NCBI RefSeq assembly: GCF_018599185.1
Contig: NZ_JAHFVL010000001.1
Location: forward strand, 434,001 to 498,000
Reading direction: 5' to 3'
Origin: Rhodanobacter sp. LX-99
GTDB lineage: Bacteria > Pseudomonadota > Gammaproteobacteria > Xanthomonadales > Rhodanobacteraceae
Length of the DNA: 64,000 nt
Program-made: the position numbers and the translations under genes
The notes under the pieces: model-generated
Told to the model about the DNA's origin: nothing
What the model saw: the letters and a program-made list of their open reading frames with translations, nothing else
The model's database searches: none
Shown here: in pieces, positions 18,305 through 27,876 of the stretch
Layout: each line of letters starts with the position of its first letter
Position numbering within the stretch: the first letter of the stretch is position 1

Positions 18305-19720
18305 TCATCCCCGCGCGATGGCGATCGCGGCGTCGATGCGCTTGAGCGCTTCGTCGCAGCCGGCCAGGTAGATCGTGTGCTCGATCGACGGCGAGACCTG
18401 GGTACCGGTCATCGCCACCCGCAGCGGCTGCGCGATCTTGCCCATGCCCAGTTCCAGCTTCGCGGCAACCTGCTCGATCACCTGGTGGATCGGTTCCGGC
18501 TGCCATTCGCACCCGGCCAGCAGCGACTTGGCCGCGTCGAGCACGGCAACCGCGCTGTCGTTCTTCAGATGCTTGGCGACCGCCTTGTCGTCCCATTCGG
18601 CGATCGGCGCGTACCAGATCTTCGCGCGCTCGGCCATTTCCTTCAGCGTGTGCACGCGGTCGCGCAACGCCACGATCACGTCGACCGGTGCCGGGCCGTG
18701 CGACGTGTCGATCCCGGCGCGCTGCAGGTGCCACTCAAATTCGGCGGCCAGCGACTGCGGGGCATCCGTCTTCAGGTAGTGCTGGTTGAGCCAGGCCAGC
18801 TTCTCGGTGTCGAAGCGCGAAGCGGCCTTGTTGACGTCGGCGATGTCGAACAGCGCGATCATCTCCTCGCGCGAGAAGATCTCCTGGTCGCCGTGCGACC
18901 AGCCCAGCCGCACCAGGTAGTTCAGGATCGCGTGCGGCAGGAAGCCGTCGGCGCGGTACTCCATCACGCTGACCGAGTTGGTGCGCTTGGACAGCTTCTT
19001 GCCTTCCTTGTCGAGGATCATCGGCAGGTGCGCGAACTCCGGCACCTTCGCGCCCAGCGCGTGGTAGATGTTGATCTGCCGCGGCGTGTTGTTGACGTGG
19101 TCGTCGCCGCGGATCACCTCGGTGATGCCCATGTCGATGTCGTCGACCACCACGGCGAAGTTGTAGGTGGGCCAGCCGTCGGAGCGGAAGATCACCAGGT
19201 CGTCCAGCTCGCTGTTGGCCCACTCGATGCGACCCTTCACCTTGTCGTCGAACACCACCGAGCCTTCAGTCGGATTGCGGAAACGGATCACGCGATTGGG
19301 ATCGTCACGACGGGCTTCATGAAAGCCGGGTTCGTTGCGGTCGCGGTAATGGCCGTTGTAGCGCGGCTTCTCGCCCTTCGCCATCGCGGCCTCGCGCATC
19401 GCCTCGATCTCTTCCTTGCTCTCGTAGGCGTAGTACGCCTTGCCGGCGGCGACCAGCTCGTCGGCGACCTGCTTGTACCGCGCAAGCCGCTGGGTCTGGT
19501 AGAACGGGCCTTCGTCGGCGTCGAGGCCGAGCCAGTGCATCGCGTCGAGTATCGCCTGCACCGCCGCGTCGGTGGAGCGCTCGCGGTCGGTGTCCTCGAT
19601 GCGCAGGATGAATTCGCCGCCGCGACGGCGCGACTCCAGCCAGCAATACAGCGCGGTGCGCGCGCCGCCGATATGCAGGAAACCGGTGGGGCTGGGGGCG
19701 AAGCGGGTGCGGACGGTCAT
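18305..19720 (-). CDS. gltX: Glutamyl-tRNA synthetase
   Basis: Class I aminoacyl-tRNA synthetase of 471 residues that charges tRNA-Glu. The HIGH-type motif is [16 protein letters not shown] at the N-terminus and the KMSKS-type loop is GKKLSKRTN near residue 240. Rossmann-fold landmarks [11 protein letters not shown] and [13 protein letters not shown] are present. The length fits the bacterial discriminating type. No second copy is in the window. Confidence 0.96.
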   Translation of the reverse strand: MTVRTRFAPSPTGFLHIGGARTALYCWLESRRRGGEFILRIEDTDRERSTDAAVQAILDAMHWLGLDADEGPFYQTQRLARYKQVADELVAAGKAYYAYESKEEIEAMREAAMAKGEKPRYNGHYRDRNEPGFHEARRDDPNRVIRFRNPTEGSVVFDDKVKGRIEWANSELDDLVIFRSDGWPTYNFAVVVDDIDMGITEVIRGDDHVNNTPRQINIYHALGAKVPEFAHLPMILDKEGKKLSKRTNSVSVMEYRADGFLPHAILNYLVRLGWSHGDQEIFSREEMIALFDIADVNKAASRFDTEKLAWLNQHYLKTDAPQSLAAEFEWHLQRAGIDTSHGPAPVDVIVALRDRVHTLKEMAERAKIWYAPIAEWDDKAVAKHLKNDSAVAVLDAAKSLLAGCEWQPEPIHQVIEQVAAKLELGMGKIAQPLRVAMTGTQVSPSIEHTIYLAGCDEALKRIDAAIAIARG

Positions 19721-19805
19721 CGGAATATCGGCAGCGTGAGAGCGAAGCTGCCGATTTTAGCCGATCTGCCAACGGCAGCCCGCGAATCGCCCGCTTCACA
19801 CAGGA

Positions 19806-20237
19806 TTACTTCACGTGGATGGTGATCTTCTTCGACACCACCGCCGGATCGAACGGCACATGGTTCTGGTCGCCCAGTTCCAGTTGCAGGGTGTGCGTGC
19901 CGGGCTTCAGCTTCAGCGTGGTCTCGGTCTGGCCGCCACCGAAGTGGATGTGGTTGGCGTCGTTCGGGATCGGCTGGCCGGCAGCAGGCAGTTCCTTCAC
20001 GTCGACCAGCAGGTGATGGTGGCCGGTGTGCTCCTTGGTCACCCCGGCCGGCGCCACGCCCATGCCCTTGAGGCCGAAGCGCACGGTGACGTCCTGGCCC
20101 ACGGTGGCGCCATTGCTGGGCGAAATGATGTAGACCTCGGCGCCGCCGGGTGCCGGGGTGATCGGCAGGCCAGCGTCGGCGGCCAGTGCGGCACTGGCCA
20201 GTCCGGTCAGGGCAAGTGCGAGCAGGATGCGTTTCAT
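19806..20237 (-). CDS. Secreted DUF4399 protein
   Basis: A 143-residue exported protein. The start at 20237 gives a clear signal peptide (MKRILLALALTGLASAALA, cleavage near residue 19). The mature part carries the DUF4399 landmarks EHTGHHHLLVD and PNDANHIHFGGGQTE, a histidine-rich beta domain. Its role is unknown; the histidines suggest metal or small-ligand binding, which is inference. It stands alone, divergent from the glycosyltransferase gene. Confidence 0.85.
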   Translation of the reverse strand: MKRILLALALTGLASAALAADAGLPITPAPGGAEVYIISPSNGATVGQDVTVRFGLKGMGVAPAGVTKEHTGHHHLLVDVKELPAAGQPIPNDANHIHFGGGQTETTLKLKPGTHTLQLELGDQNHVPFDPAVVSKKITIHVK

Positions 20238-20381
20238 CGTCGGTCTCCAGCGGTGAAGGATGGCCCAGTGTAAGCGCTGTGGTGTCCTCAAGGCACCCGC
20301 ACGTCACCGCGGCGTCATGTACCCGCCACGTCGCCGCAACGCCGGCCGGCGAAGCTGTGCCCAGCCAGCACGGGTAGCGTC

Positions 20382-21542
20382 ATGCGCATCGGCATCGTCA
20401 GCGAAACCTATCCACCGGAAATCAACGGCGTCGCGCTGACCGTGCACAGCCTCGCCGCCGGACTTGCCGCGCGGGGCCACGACATCGACCTGATCCGCCC
20501 GCGCCAGCCGCAGCCACATGGCGATGAAGCCGGCATCGACGCGCTCGAACTGCGCGGCGGCGCCCTGCCCCGTTACCCCGGCCTGCGCTTCGGCCTGCCA
20601 GCCGGACGCACGCTGCGCCAGCACTGGTCGAAGCAGCGTCCCGACGCGGTGTACGTAGCTACCGAGGGACCGCTCGGCTGGTCGGCCATGCGTGCCGCCA
20701 GACGACTGGGCATCCCGCTCAGCAGCGGCTTCCATACCCGCTTCGACAGCTACGCCAGCCACTACGGCCTGGGCCTGCTCACGCCGCTGGTGCGCGGCTA
20801 CCTGCGCCGCTTCCACCAGCGTGCCGCCGCCACGCTGGTGCCGACCGACGCACTCGCACGGGAGCTGCATGCCATGGGTATCGCCAACGCACGCCTGCTG
20901 CGCCGCGCGGTGGACACGCAGCTGTTCCACCCGAACCGGCGCGATGAAGCCTTGCGCGCCAGCTGGGGCGTGGACGCCGCCACGCCGGTGGTGCTGTACG
21001 TCGGACGCATCGCGCCGGAGAAGAATCTCGACCTGGCGGTACAGGCCTTTCGCGCGATCCGCCAGCAGGTGCCGCAGGCGCGTTACGTATGGGTCGGCGA
21101 CGGCCCGGCCCGCGACGCGCTGCAGGCCGCGCATCCGGATTTCATCTTCGCCGGCGTGCAGCGCGGCGAGGCGCTGGCACGGCACTACGCCAGCGCGGAC
21201 CTGTTCCCCTTCCCCAGCCTCAGCGAGACCTTCGGCAACGTGATCATCGAGGCGCTGGCCGCCGGCCTGCCGGTGGTGGCCTACGCCGAAGGCGCCGCGC
21301 GCGAGCATCTCGTCGACGGCGTCAACGGCTACTGCATCGCATCGGGCAACGCAGCGGCCTTCATCGGGGCGGCGGCGAAACTTGCCGGCAACCCGGCGCT
21401 GATCCGGCACATGGGCCGCGCCGGCCACGCCGGCATGGCCGGGCTTTCGCCGGACGCGGTGATCCGCGATTTCGAAACCCTGCTGCGCGAGATGGCCGAG
21501 GAGAACCTGCATGAACACGCCTCCATCGCCGCCCACGTCTGA
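20382..21542 (+). CDS. Glycosyltransferase family 4
   Basis: A GT-B glycosyltransferase of 386 residues that would transfer a sugar from an activated donor. The N-terminal half opens with RIGIVSETYPPEINGVA and carries SGFHTRFDSYASHY; the C-terminal half has LYVGRIAPEKNLDLA and the donor-binding FPSLSETFGNVIIEALAAG. The N-terminal pattern resembles transferases that glycosylate membrane lipids (MgtA/SqdX type). It overlaps a PAP2 phosphatase by 32 bases, which fits a shared envelope-lipid role, but the acceptor is not known. Confidence 0.88.
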   Translation: MRIGIVSETYPPEINGVALTVHSLAAGLAARGHDIDLIRPRQPQPHGDEAGIDALELRGGALPRYPGLRFGLPAGRTLRQHWSKQRPDAVYVATEGPLGWSAMRAARRLGIPLSSGFHTRFDSYASHYGLGLLTPLVRGYLRRFHQRAAATLVPTDALARELHAMGIANARLLRRAVDTQLFHPNRRDEALRASWGVDAATPVVLYVGRIAPEKNLDLAVQAFRAIRQQVPQARYVWVGDGPARDALQAAHPDFIFAGVQRGEALARHYASADLFPFPSLSETFGNVIIEALAAGLPVVAYAEGAAREHLVDGVNGYCIASGNAAAFIGAAAKLAGNPALIRHMGRAGHAGMAGLSPDAVIRDFETLLREMAEENLHEHASIAAHV

Positions 21543-22074
21543 GCTTCTGCCCGGGCCGCGTTTCGCGCTGGACCGACGCGTCTGCGTGATCGCCAACCAC
21601 TGGGGCGCCCGGCGCCTGGTGGGCCTGTTCTTCGGCATGGTCAGCCGGCTCGGCGACGGGGTGTTCTGGTATGCACTGATGGCCGCGCTGGCCGTGCTCG
21701 GCGGCCAGCGCGGCATCGCCGCCGCCACGCACATGGCGGCGACCGGACTCGCCGCGTTGCTGCTGTATCGCCTGCTGAAGCGCTGGACGCGCCGCCCGCG
21801 TCCCTACCGCGCCTGCCCCGGCGTGATCGCGCACGTGCCGCCGCTGGACGAGTTCAGCTTCCCGTCCGGGCATACCTTGCAGGCGGTGGGCTTCAGCGTC
21901 GTGGCGCTGGCCTGGTATCCGTCGCTGGCGCCGCTGCTGCTGGGCTTCACTGTACTGGTCGCCGTCTCGCGGGTGATCCTCGGGCTGCACTATCCCAGCG
22001 ACGTGCTGGCCGCGATCGTCATCGGCAGCGGTCTTGGCGGCGTGTCGCTGTGGCTGCTGTCGTCACTCGGCTGA
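21511..22074 (+). CDS. PAP2-family membrane phosphatase
   Basis: An integral membrane phosphatase of 187 residues, likely acting on a lipid phosphate or pyrophosphate. The three catalytic motifs are in order: KRWTRRPRP, FPSGHT and SRVILGLHYPSD, the last with the catalytic histidine. About four to five membrane helices surround them. Its start lies inside the end of the glycosyltransferase gene, so the two are coupled. The substrate could be undecaprenyl pyrophosphate or phosphatidate; sequence does not decide. Confidence 0.88.
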   Translation: MNTPPSPPTSELLPGPRFALDRRVCVIANHWGARRLVGLFFGMVSRLGDGVFWYALMAALAVLGGQRGIAAATHMAATGLAALLLYRLLKRWTRRPRPYRACPGVIAHVPPLDEFSFPSGHTLQAVGFSVVALAWYPSLAPLLLGFTVLVAVSRVILGLHYPSDVLAAIVIGSGLGGVSLWLLSSLG

Positions 22075-22139
22075 GCGTTGCGCTGCACAGAATATGCGCA
22101 CGCCGTCGGCAGTGCCTTTGCGCTCAGACAGATAGCGCA

Positions 22140-22302
22140 CTTGTCCACAGGCTTTACCGCGCACGCTCCACAATCGCTGTGGAGAACTTCGCCCGACTGC
22201 GCAACATCTCGGCAACGCGTAGCAAGTGCTTGATGGACAAGTGGCGAATATCGCTTGTCCACAGGCTTTACCGCGACACCTCCACAGCGGCTGTGGAAAA
22301 CC
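22140..22302. repeat. Duplicated 49-bp element with DnaA-box-like 9-mers
   Basis: Two copies of an element of about 49 bp (22140-22188 and 22254-22302) start with the same 22 bases, CTTGTCCACAGGCTTTACCGCG in two parts. Each has a forward TTGTCCACA and a reverse-oriented TTCTCCACA or TTTTCCACA, all one or two bases from the DnaA box TTATCCACA, and a CTCCACA/TGTGGAG-type hairpin. They lie in a gene-free stretch between the PAP2 gene and the accD terminator. A DnaA-binding cluster or a structured repeat are the two readings. Confidence 0.6.
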
Positions 22303-22317
22303 CGATCGCGCAAACGA

Positions 22318-22341
22318 CGATGCCGCCCGAAGGCGGCATCG
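22318..22341 (-). terminator. Terminator downstream of accD
   Basis: The stem CGATGCCGCC/GGCGGCATCG closes a CGAA (minus strand TTCG) tetraloop 22 bp after the accD stop codon. The T-run is weak (GTCGTTTG), so it may work with the help of Rho. Confidence 0.65.
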
Positions 22342-22362
22342 CATCGTTGTGCCAATCCCGGA

Positions 22363-23232
22363 TCAAGCCGCGCGCGGCGCCTTCATCAGGATGCCGAGCA
22401 GGTCGGCCAGCTTGTCGCGCATCTCGCGGCGATCGACGATCAGGTCGATCGCGCCATGGTCGAGCAGGAACTCCGAACGCTGGAAGCCCTCCGGCAAGGT
22501 CTCGCGCACGGTCTGCTCGATCACGCGCGGACCGGCGAAACCGATCAGCGCCTTCGGCTCGCCGATATTGATGTCGCCAAGCATCGCCAGGCTGGCCGAA
22601 ACGCCGCCGGTGGTCGGGTTGGTCAGCACGCTGATGTACGGCACGCCGGCGTCGCGCAGGCGCGCCAGCGCGGCCGAGGTCTTCGCCATCTGCATCAGCG
22701 AGAACAGCGCTTCCTGCATGCGCGCGCCGCCGGTAGCGGAGAAGCACACCAGCGCGCTCCTGTCGGCCAGCGCGCGTTCGGCGGCGCGCGCGAACTTCTC
22801 GCCGACCACCGAACCCATCGAGCCACCCATGTAGGCGAACTCGAATGCCGTCGCCATCAGTGGACGGCCCTTGAGCCTGCCGCTCATCGCGACCATCGCA
22901 TCCTTCTCGCCGACCTTCTTCTGGGTGGCGGCAATGCGGTCGCGATACTTCTTGGAGTCGCGGAACTTCAGCGGATCGGTCGGCTCCAGGCCAGACCACA
23001 GTTCCTGCGCCGAGCCCTCGTCGAGCAGCGCGCCCAGTCGCACGCGCGCACTGATGTAGTGATGATGGCCGCACTTCGGGCAGACCATCAGGTTGCGCTC
23101 GAGCTCCGGCCGGTACAGCACGGTGCCGCAACCGCCGCACTTTTCCCACACGCCCTCGGGCACCGAACCCTTGCCGCCATTCGGACTCTGCGGGCGGGTG
23201 CGCGGGTTCATGATTTTCTGCAGCCAATTCAT
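22363..23232 (-). CDS. accD: Acetyl-CoA carboxylase carboxyltransferase subunit beta
   Basis: Beta subunit (289 residues) of the carboxyltransferase that makes malonyl-CoA for fatty acid synthesis; it pairs with AccA, which is not in the window. The zinc ribbon is C32xxC35...C51xxC54, followed by the crotonase-like domain with ATGGARMQE and [20 protein letters not shown]. Its place after trpA in the truA-trpF-trpB-trpA-accD neighbourhood is a common gammaproteobacterial arrangement. Confidence 0.96.
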   Translation of the reverse strand: MNWLQKIMNPRTRPQSPNGGKGSVPEGVWEKCGGCGTVLYRPELERNLMVCPKCGHHHYISARVRLGALLDEGSAQELWSGLEPTDPLKFRDSKKYRDRIAATQKKVGEKDAMVAMSGRLKGRPLMATAFEFAYMGGSMGSVVGEKFARAAERALADRSALVCFSATGGARMQEALFSLMQMAKTSAALARLRDAGVPYISVLTNPTTGGVSASLAMLGDINIGEPKALIGFAGPRVIEQTVRETLPEGFQRSEFLLDHGAIDLIVDRREMRDKLADLLGILMKAPRAA

Positions 23233-23283
23233 TGCATCACCCTGACTGTTCGTGAGCGCGCCGCGATCAGGCGGTGCGCGTCC

Positions 23284-24080
23284 TCAATGCGTATCGAGCG
23301 CGGTGCGGATCGGCGCCAGGAACGCTTGCGCGCGCGTGGCGATTTCCGCGGCATCCGTCGCCCCGGCCAGCCGCTCGACCAGCGCACTGCCGATCACCAC
23401 CGCATCGGCGAAACCGGCGATCGCCTGCGCGCTCGCCGCATCGCGGATGCCGAAGCCCACCGCCACCGGCGCCTTCGCATGGGCCCGGATATCCGCCACG
23501 CGCGCCGCGATGTCGCCGGTGCTCAAGTGTGCCGCACCAGTGGTGCCGGCAAACGAGACATAGTACAGGAAACCCTCGGCCGAACCGCACAACTGCGCCA
23601 TACGCGAGGGTGCGGTGGTCGGTGCGGCGAGCAGGATCTGCTGCAGCCCGGCGTCGCGCAACGGCTGCAGCACGGCGGATTCCTCCAGCGGGCAATCGAC
23701 CAGCAGCACGCCATCGACGCCGGCCTGCACGGCCTCCTGCGCGAAGCGCGCGTAGCCGTGGATCTCGACCGGGTTGAGGTAGCCCATCAGCACGATCGGC
23801 GTGTCCGCATCGCGCTGTCGGAACGCAGCGACCCAGCCCAGCACCTCGGCCAGGCCCACGCCTTTCGCGATCGCCCGCTCGCTGGCGTGCTGGATAACCG
23901 GGCCGTCGGCCATCGGGTCGGAGAACGGCACGCCCAGCTCGATCAGGTCGGCGCCGGCGTCGACCAGTGCGTGCATCAGCGCCACCATGTGCTGCGGCGA
24001 CGGATCGCCGGCGGTGACGAACGGAACCAGGCCGGTGCGGCCGGCCGATTTCAGGGCGGCGAAGCGACGGTCGATGCGAC

Positions 24081-24084
<4 letters not shown>
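23284..24084 (-). CDS. trpA: Tryptophan synthase alpha chain
   Basis: Cleaves indole-3-glycerol phosphate and channels indole to TrpB. TIM barrel of 266 residues. Catalytic glutamate and aspartate are in [15 protein letters not shown] (about residue 48) and in [10 protein letters not shown]. Phosphate-binding [13 protein letters not shown] lies near the C-terminus. ATG 24084 overlaps the trpB stop by four bases, which fixes the start and couples the two subunits. Confidence 0.96.
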
Positions 24085-25292
<1,208 letters not shown>

Positions 25293-25359
25293 GTCCTCAC
25301 TCGTTGGCATGCCGCACTGCGGCAAGCGGTCATCTTAGCGGCAAGCCCGGCCGAAGGGT

Positions 25360-26370
25360 TCACAGATAGCGCCGGATGGTTTCGCGCAACTCGGCCAGTT
25401 GTTCGGGTGTCAGCGGACCGAGTATTCCGCGCCGGCCGGCAGGGATATGCGCGGCGGAATCCTCGTCGTCGAACACGTAATGGTCCAGCAACGTCTTCCA
25501 CGCGGCCCGCTCCGCGGGCGGCAGCGAGCGGAAGGTGAGGATGCAATGCATCAGGCAGCCCAGTGCGGTGTTCGGTGCATAGCCGCTGGCAGGCACGGGT
25601 TTCCACCAGTAATTCACCAGTGCATTGATCCGCTCCAGCGACTCGACGTGATGCCACCACATCGGCGGGATGTAGATCGCGTCGCCGGGGTGAAGATCCG
25701 CCACCTGCGCCTCGGCCAGGGCCAGCTTCAGGCGGGGGTAGCGCGGATCGTCCGGGCGATCGAGCCGGGCGATGCCGATCGCCGCGCCGGTGGGCGCGAA
25801 ATCCAGCGGTCCGACATACAGGTTGCGCGCCTGTTCCGGCGCGAACAGGGTGAAGCGCCGGGCGCCGCAAACGACGCAGGCGACGTTGTGGTACTCGTCG
25901 AAATGCGCGGGCGTGGTGACCCGGTTGCCGATCCAGATGCGCGGCTGGATGCTGCGTTCGAGAAACGGAATCGCGTGATCGTCCAGCAACCCCGGCAGGC
26001 AGGCGGAGATCAGCGCGCTCTGCATCGCCAGGCCCGGCGCGTCCGGCTGTCGGCTGTACTGCGCCAGCCGCTGCAGGCCCTGGGTGACCGAGACGCGGTG
26101 ATGCGCGTAGTTGAAGCCGTCGAACGCCGCGTTGTAGCCGATCACTCCCTCGCCCGGCGGCAGCAGCAGCGCATCGACCTCGCTGCCGTTGTCCAGCGCG
26201 GCCAGGCCCTGGGCAAACGCCGTGTCCGACTGCCGCGCCCAGGCCACCATCGGCCAGTCGCGGCACAGGCCGCGGATGACCAGCGGGCGCGCGCGGCCGA
26301 CCAGGTCGGCGAGTGCGATCGGCCGGCCGGTATCGTGATGTTCCTCGATCGCCGCGGGCACGCCATTCAC
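25360..26370 (-). CDS. Cupin-8 (JmjC-like) oxygenase family protein
   Basis: A 336-residue protein of the JmjC-like cupin group, likely an Fe(II)/2-oxoglutarate-dependent hydroxylase. The iron-binding triad is visible as HFDEYHN (HxD, about residues 151-153) and a later histidine in IPPMWWHHVESL. Substrates of close relatives are protein or peptide side chains, but none can be named here. The start is a GTG at 26370 that overlaps the trpF stop (GTGA), placing the gene inside the truA-trpF-trpB-trpA cluster. A tryptophan-linked role is not evident. Confidence 0.8.
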   Translation of the reverse strand: MNGVPAAIEEHHDTGRPIALADLVGRARPLVIRGLCRDWPMVAWARQSDTAFAQGLAALDNGSEVDALLLPPGEGVIGYNAAFDGFNYAHHRVSVTQGLQRLAQYSRQPDAPGLAMQSALISACLPGLLDDHAIPFLERSIQPRIWIGNRVTTPAHFDEYHNVACVVCGARRFTLFAPEQARNLYVGPLDFAPTGAAIGIARLDRPDDPRYPRLKLALAEAQVADLHPGDAIYIPPMWWHHVESLERINALVNYWWKPVPASGYAPNTALGCLMHCILTFRSLPPAERAAWKTLLDHYVFDDEDSAAHIPAGRRGILGPLTPEQLAELRETIRRYL

Positions 26371-26990
26371 TCCGCGTCGGCCGTGCGCACCGCACGGATG
26401 AAGGCTTCCAGCCGCAACGGATCCTTGATCCCCGGCGCCGATTCCACCCCGCTGGCCACGTCCACTGCCCACGGGCGCGCCGTGCGCACGGCATCGCCCA
26501 CGTTGCCTGCATGCAGGCCACCGGCCAGGATCAGCGGCTGTGCCAGCTCGCCCGGCAGCAACGACCAGTCGAAGGCCTTGCCGCTGCCGCCGGCTTCGCC
26601 GGCGGCGTGGCCGTCCAGCAACAGTCCGGTGGCATGCGGATAGTCGTGCAGGCGCGGCAATGCCGCCGCGCCCTCGCCCATCGCGATGGCCTTCAGGAAC
26701 GGATGGCCGAACTGTGCGCACCAGCCATCGCTCTCGTCGCCGTGGAACTGCAGCAACGTGGGCCGCACTTCATCGAGCACCTGCCGTACCAGGCTCGCTT
26801 CGTCGTCCATGAACAGCGCGACGGTGGCGACGAACGGCGGCAACGCCGCGACGATCTCGCGCGCCTGCGCCAGCGTCACCTGCCGCTTGCTGCGCGCACT
26901 GAACACCAGTCCGATCGCGTCGGCGCCGAGGCGTGCGGCGAGCAGCGCATCCCCGACCCGGGTCATGCCGCAGCACTTGATGCGGGTCAC
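26367..26990 (-). CDS. trpF: Phosphoribosylanthranilate isomerase
   Basis: Third step of tryptophan synthesis, an Amadori rearrangement. TIM barrel of 207 residues. The catalytic cysteine is in RIKCCGMTR at residue 6 and the catalytic aspartate in [19 protein letters not shown]. The start is a GTG at 26990 overlapping the truA stop (GTGA); the longer open frame upstream lies inside truA. The trpF product and the trpB-trpA pair are close, while trpC, trpD and trpE are elsewhere. Confidence 0.94.
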   Translation of the reverse strand: MTRIKCCGMTRVGDALLAARLGADAIGLVFSARSKRQVTLAQAREIVAALPPFVATVALFMDDEASLVRQVLDEVRPTLLQFHGDESDGWCAQFGHPFLKAIAMGEGAAALPRLHDYPHATGLLLDGHAAGEAGGSGKAFDWSLLPGELAQPLILAGGLHAGNVGDAVRTARPWAVDVASGVESAPGIKDPLRLEAFIRAVRTADAE

Positions 26991-27769
26991 TGGCCGGCTC
27001 CCATCAGGCAGACTTCCGGCGGCAGGCCCCAGTGCGCCTCGTAACGCGGGCCGACGAAGGTCAGCCCCGAAGCCAGCGCCGTCGGGCCGGCCACCTGGCG
27101 GTCGCGGCCGGCCAGCAGTTCGGCCAGCCATTCCACCGGTTGCTCGCCGCGGCCGATCAGCAGCAGCGAGCCGACGATGTTGCGCACCATGTGATGCAGG
27201 AACGCGTTCGCCTCGATGTCGACGAACAACTGCTCGCCCTCGCGCCGCACGCTCACCGCCAGCACGCGGCGGCGCGGATGCGCGGCCTGGCAGGACAAGG
27301 CGCGGAACGCGCTGAAATCGTGCTCGCCGAGCAAGGCCTGGGCGGCGGCGTGCATGCGCTGCGCATCCAGCGGCAGGCGTTCCCAGGTGACGTAGCGCGC
27401 GTCCAGCGCCGCACGCACCGGCCGGTTGAGGATGTGGTAGCGGTAACGCCGGCTGCGCGCCGCGTAACGCGCGTGGAAACTGTCCAGCACCGGCTGCGCC
27501 CACAGCACCGCCACGCTGGCCGGCAGATTGGAGCAGGCACCCAGCACCCAGCCGCGCATGTCGCGGCGTGCCCCGGTATCGAAGTGCACGACCTGGCAGC
27601 GACCATGCACGCCGGCGTCGGTGCGTCCTGCGCAGCTGACCTCGACCGGGTGATCGGCGACTTTCGACAAGGCCTGCTCCAGCACTCCCTGCACGCTGAC
27701 GTCCGTCTTCAGGCGCTGCCAGCCGTTGAAATCGGTGCCGTCGTATTCGATGCCGAGAGCGATGCGCAT
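26987..27769 (-). CDS. truA: tRNA pseudouridine(38-40) synthase
   Basis: Modifies uridines 38-40 in the anticodon arm of many tRNAs. The 260-residue length is normal. The catalytic aspartate is in [18 protein letters not shown] near residue 52; [14 protein letters not shown] is the usual N-terminal motif, which supports the start at 27769. It lies 107 bp after fimV and overlaps trpF by GTGA. The fimV-truA-trpF order is conserved in gammaproteobacteria. Confidence 0.95.
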   Translation of the reverse strand: MRIALGIEYDGTDFNGWQRLKTDVSVQGVLEQALSKVADHPVEVSCAGRTDAGVHGRCQVVHFDTGARRDMRGWVLGACSNLPASVAVLWAQPVLDSFHARYAARSRRYRYHILNRPVRAALDARYVTWERLPLDAQRMHAAAQALLGEHDFSAFRALSCQAAHPRRRVLAVSVRREGEQLFVDIEANAFLHHMVRNIVGSLLLIGRGEQPVEWLAELLAGRDRQVAGPTALASGLTFVGPRYEAHWGLPPEVCLMGAGQ

Positions 27770-27876
27770 GGGGTCGTGCAGGAATCCGCCGAGAGAAGAA
27801 GAAAGATTAGCAGGCCGCAACGGCATCGGGCCGGCAGAAGCCGGCCCGATTCATCCCGCAGGTCGTACCTGGCGAC

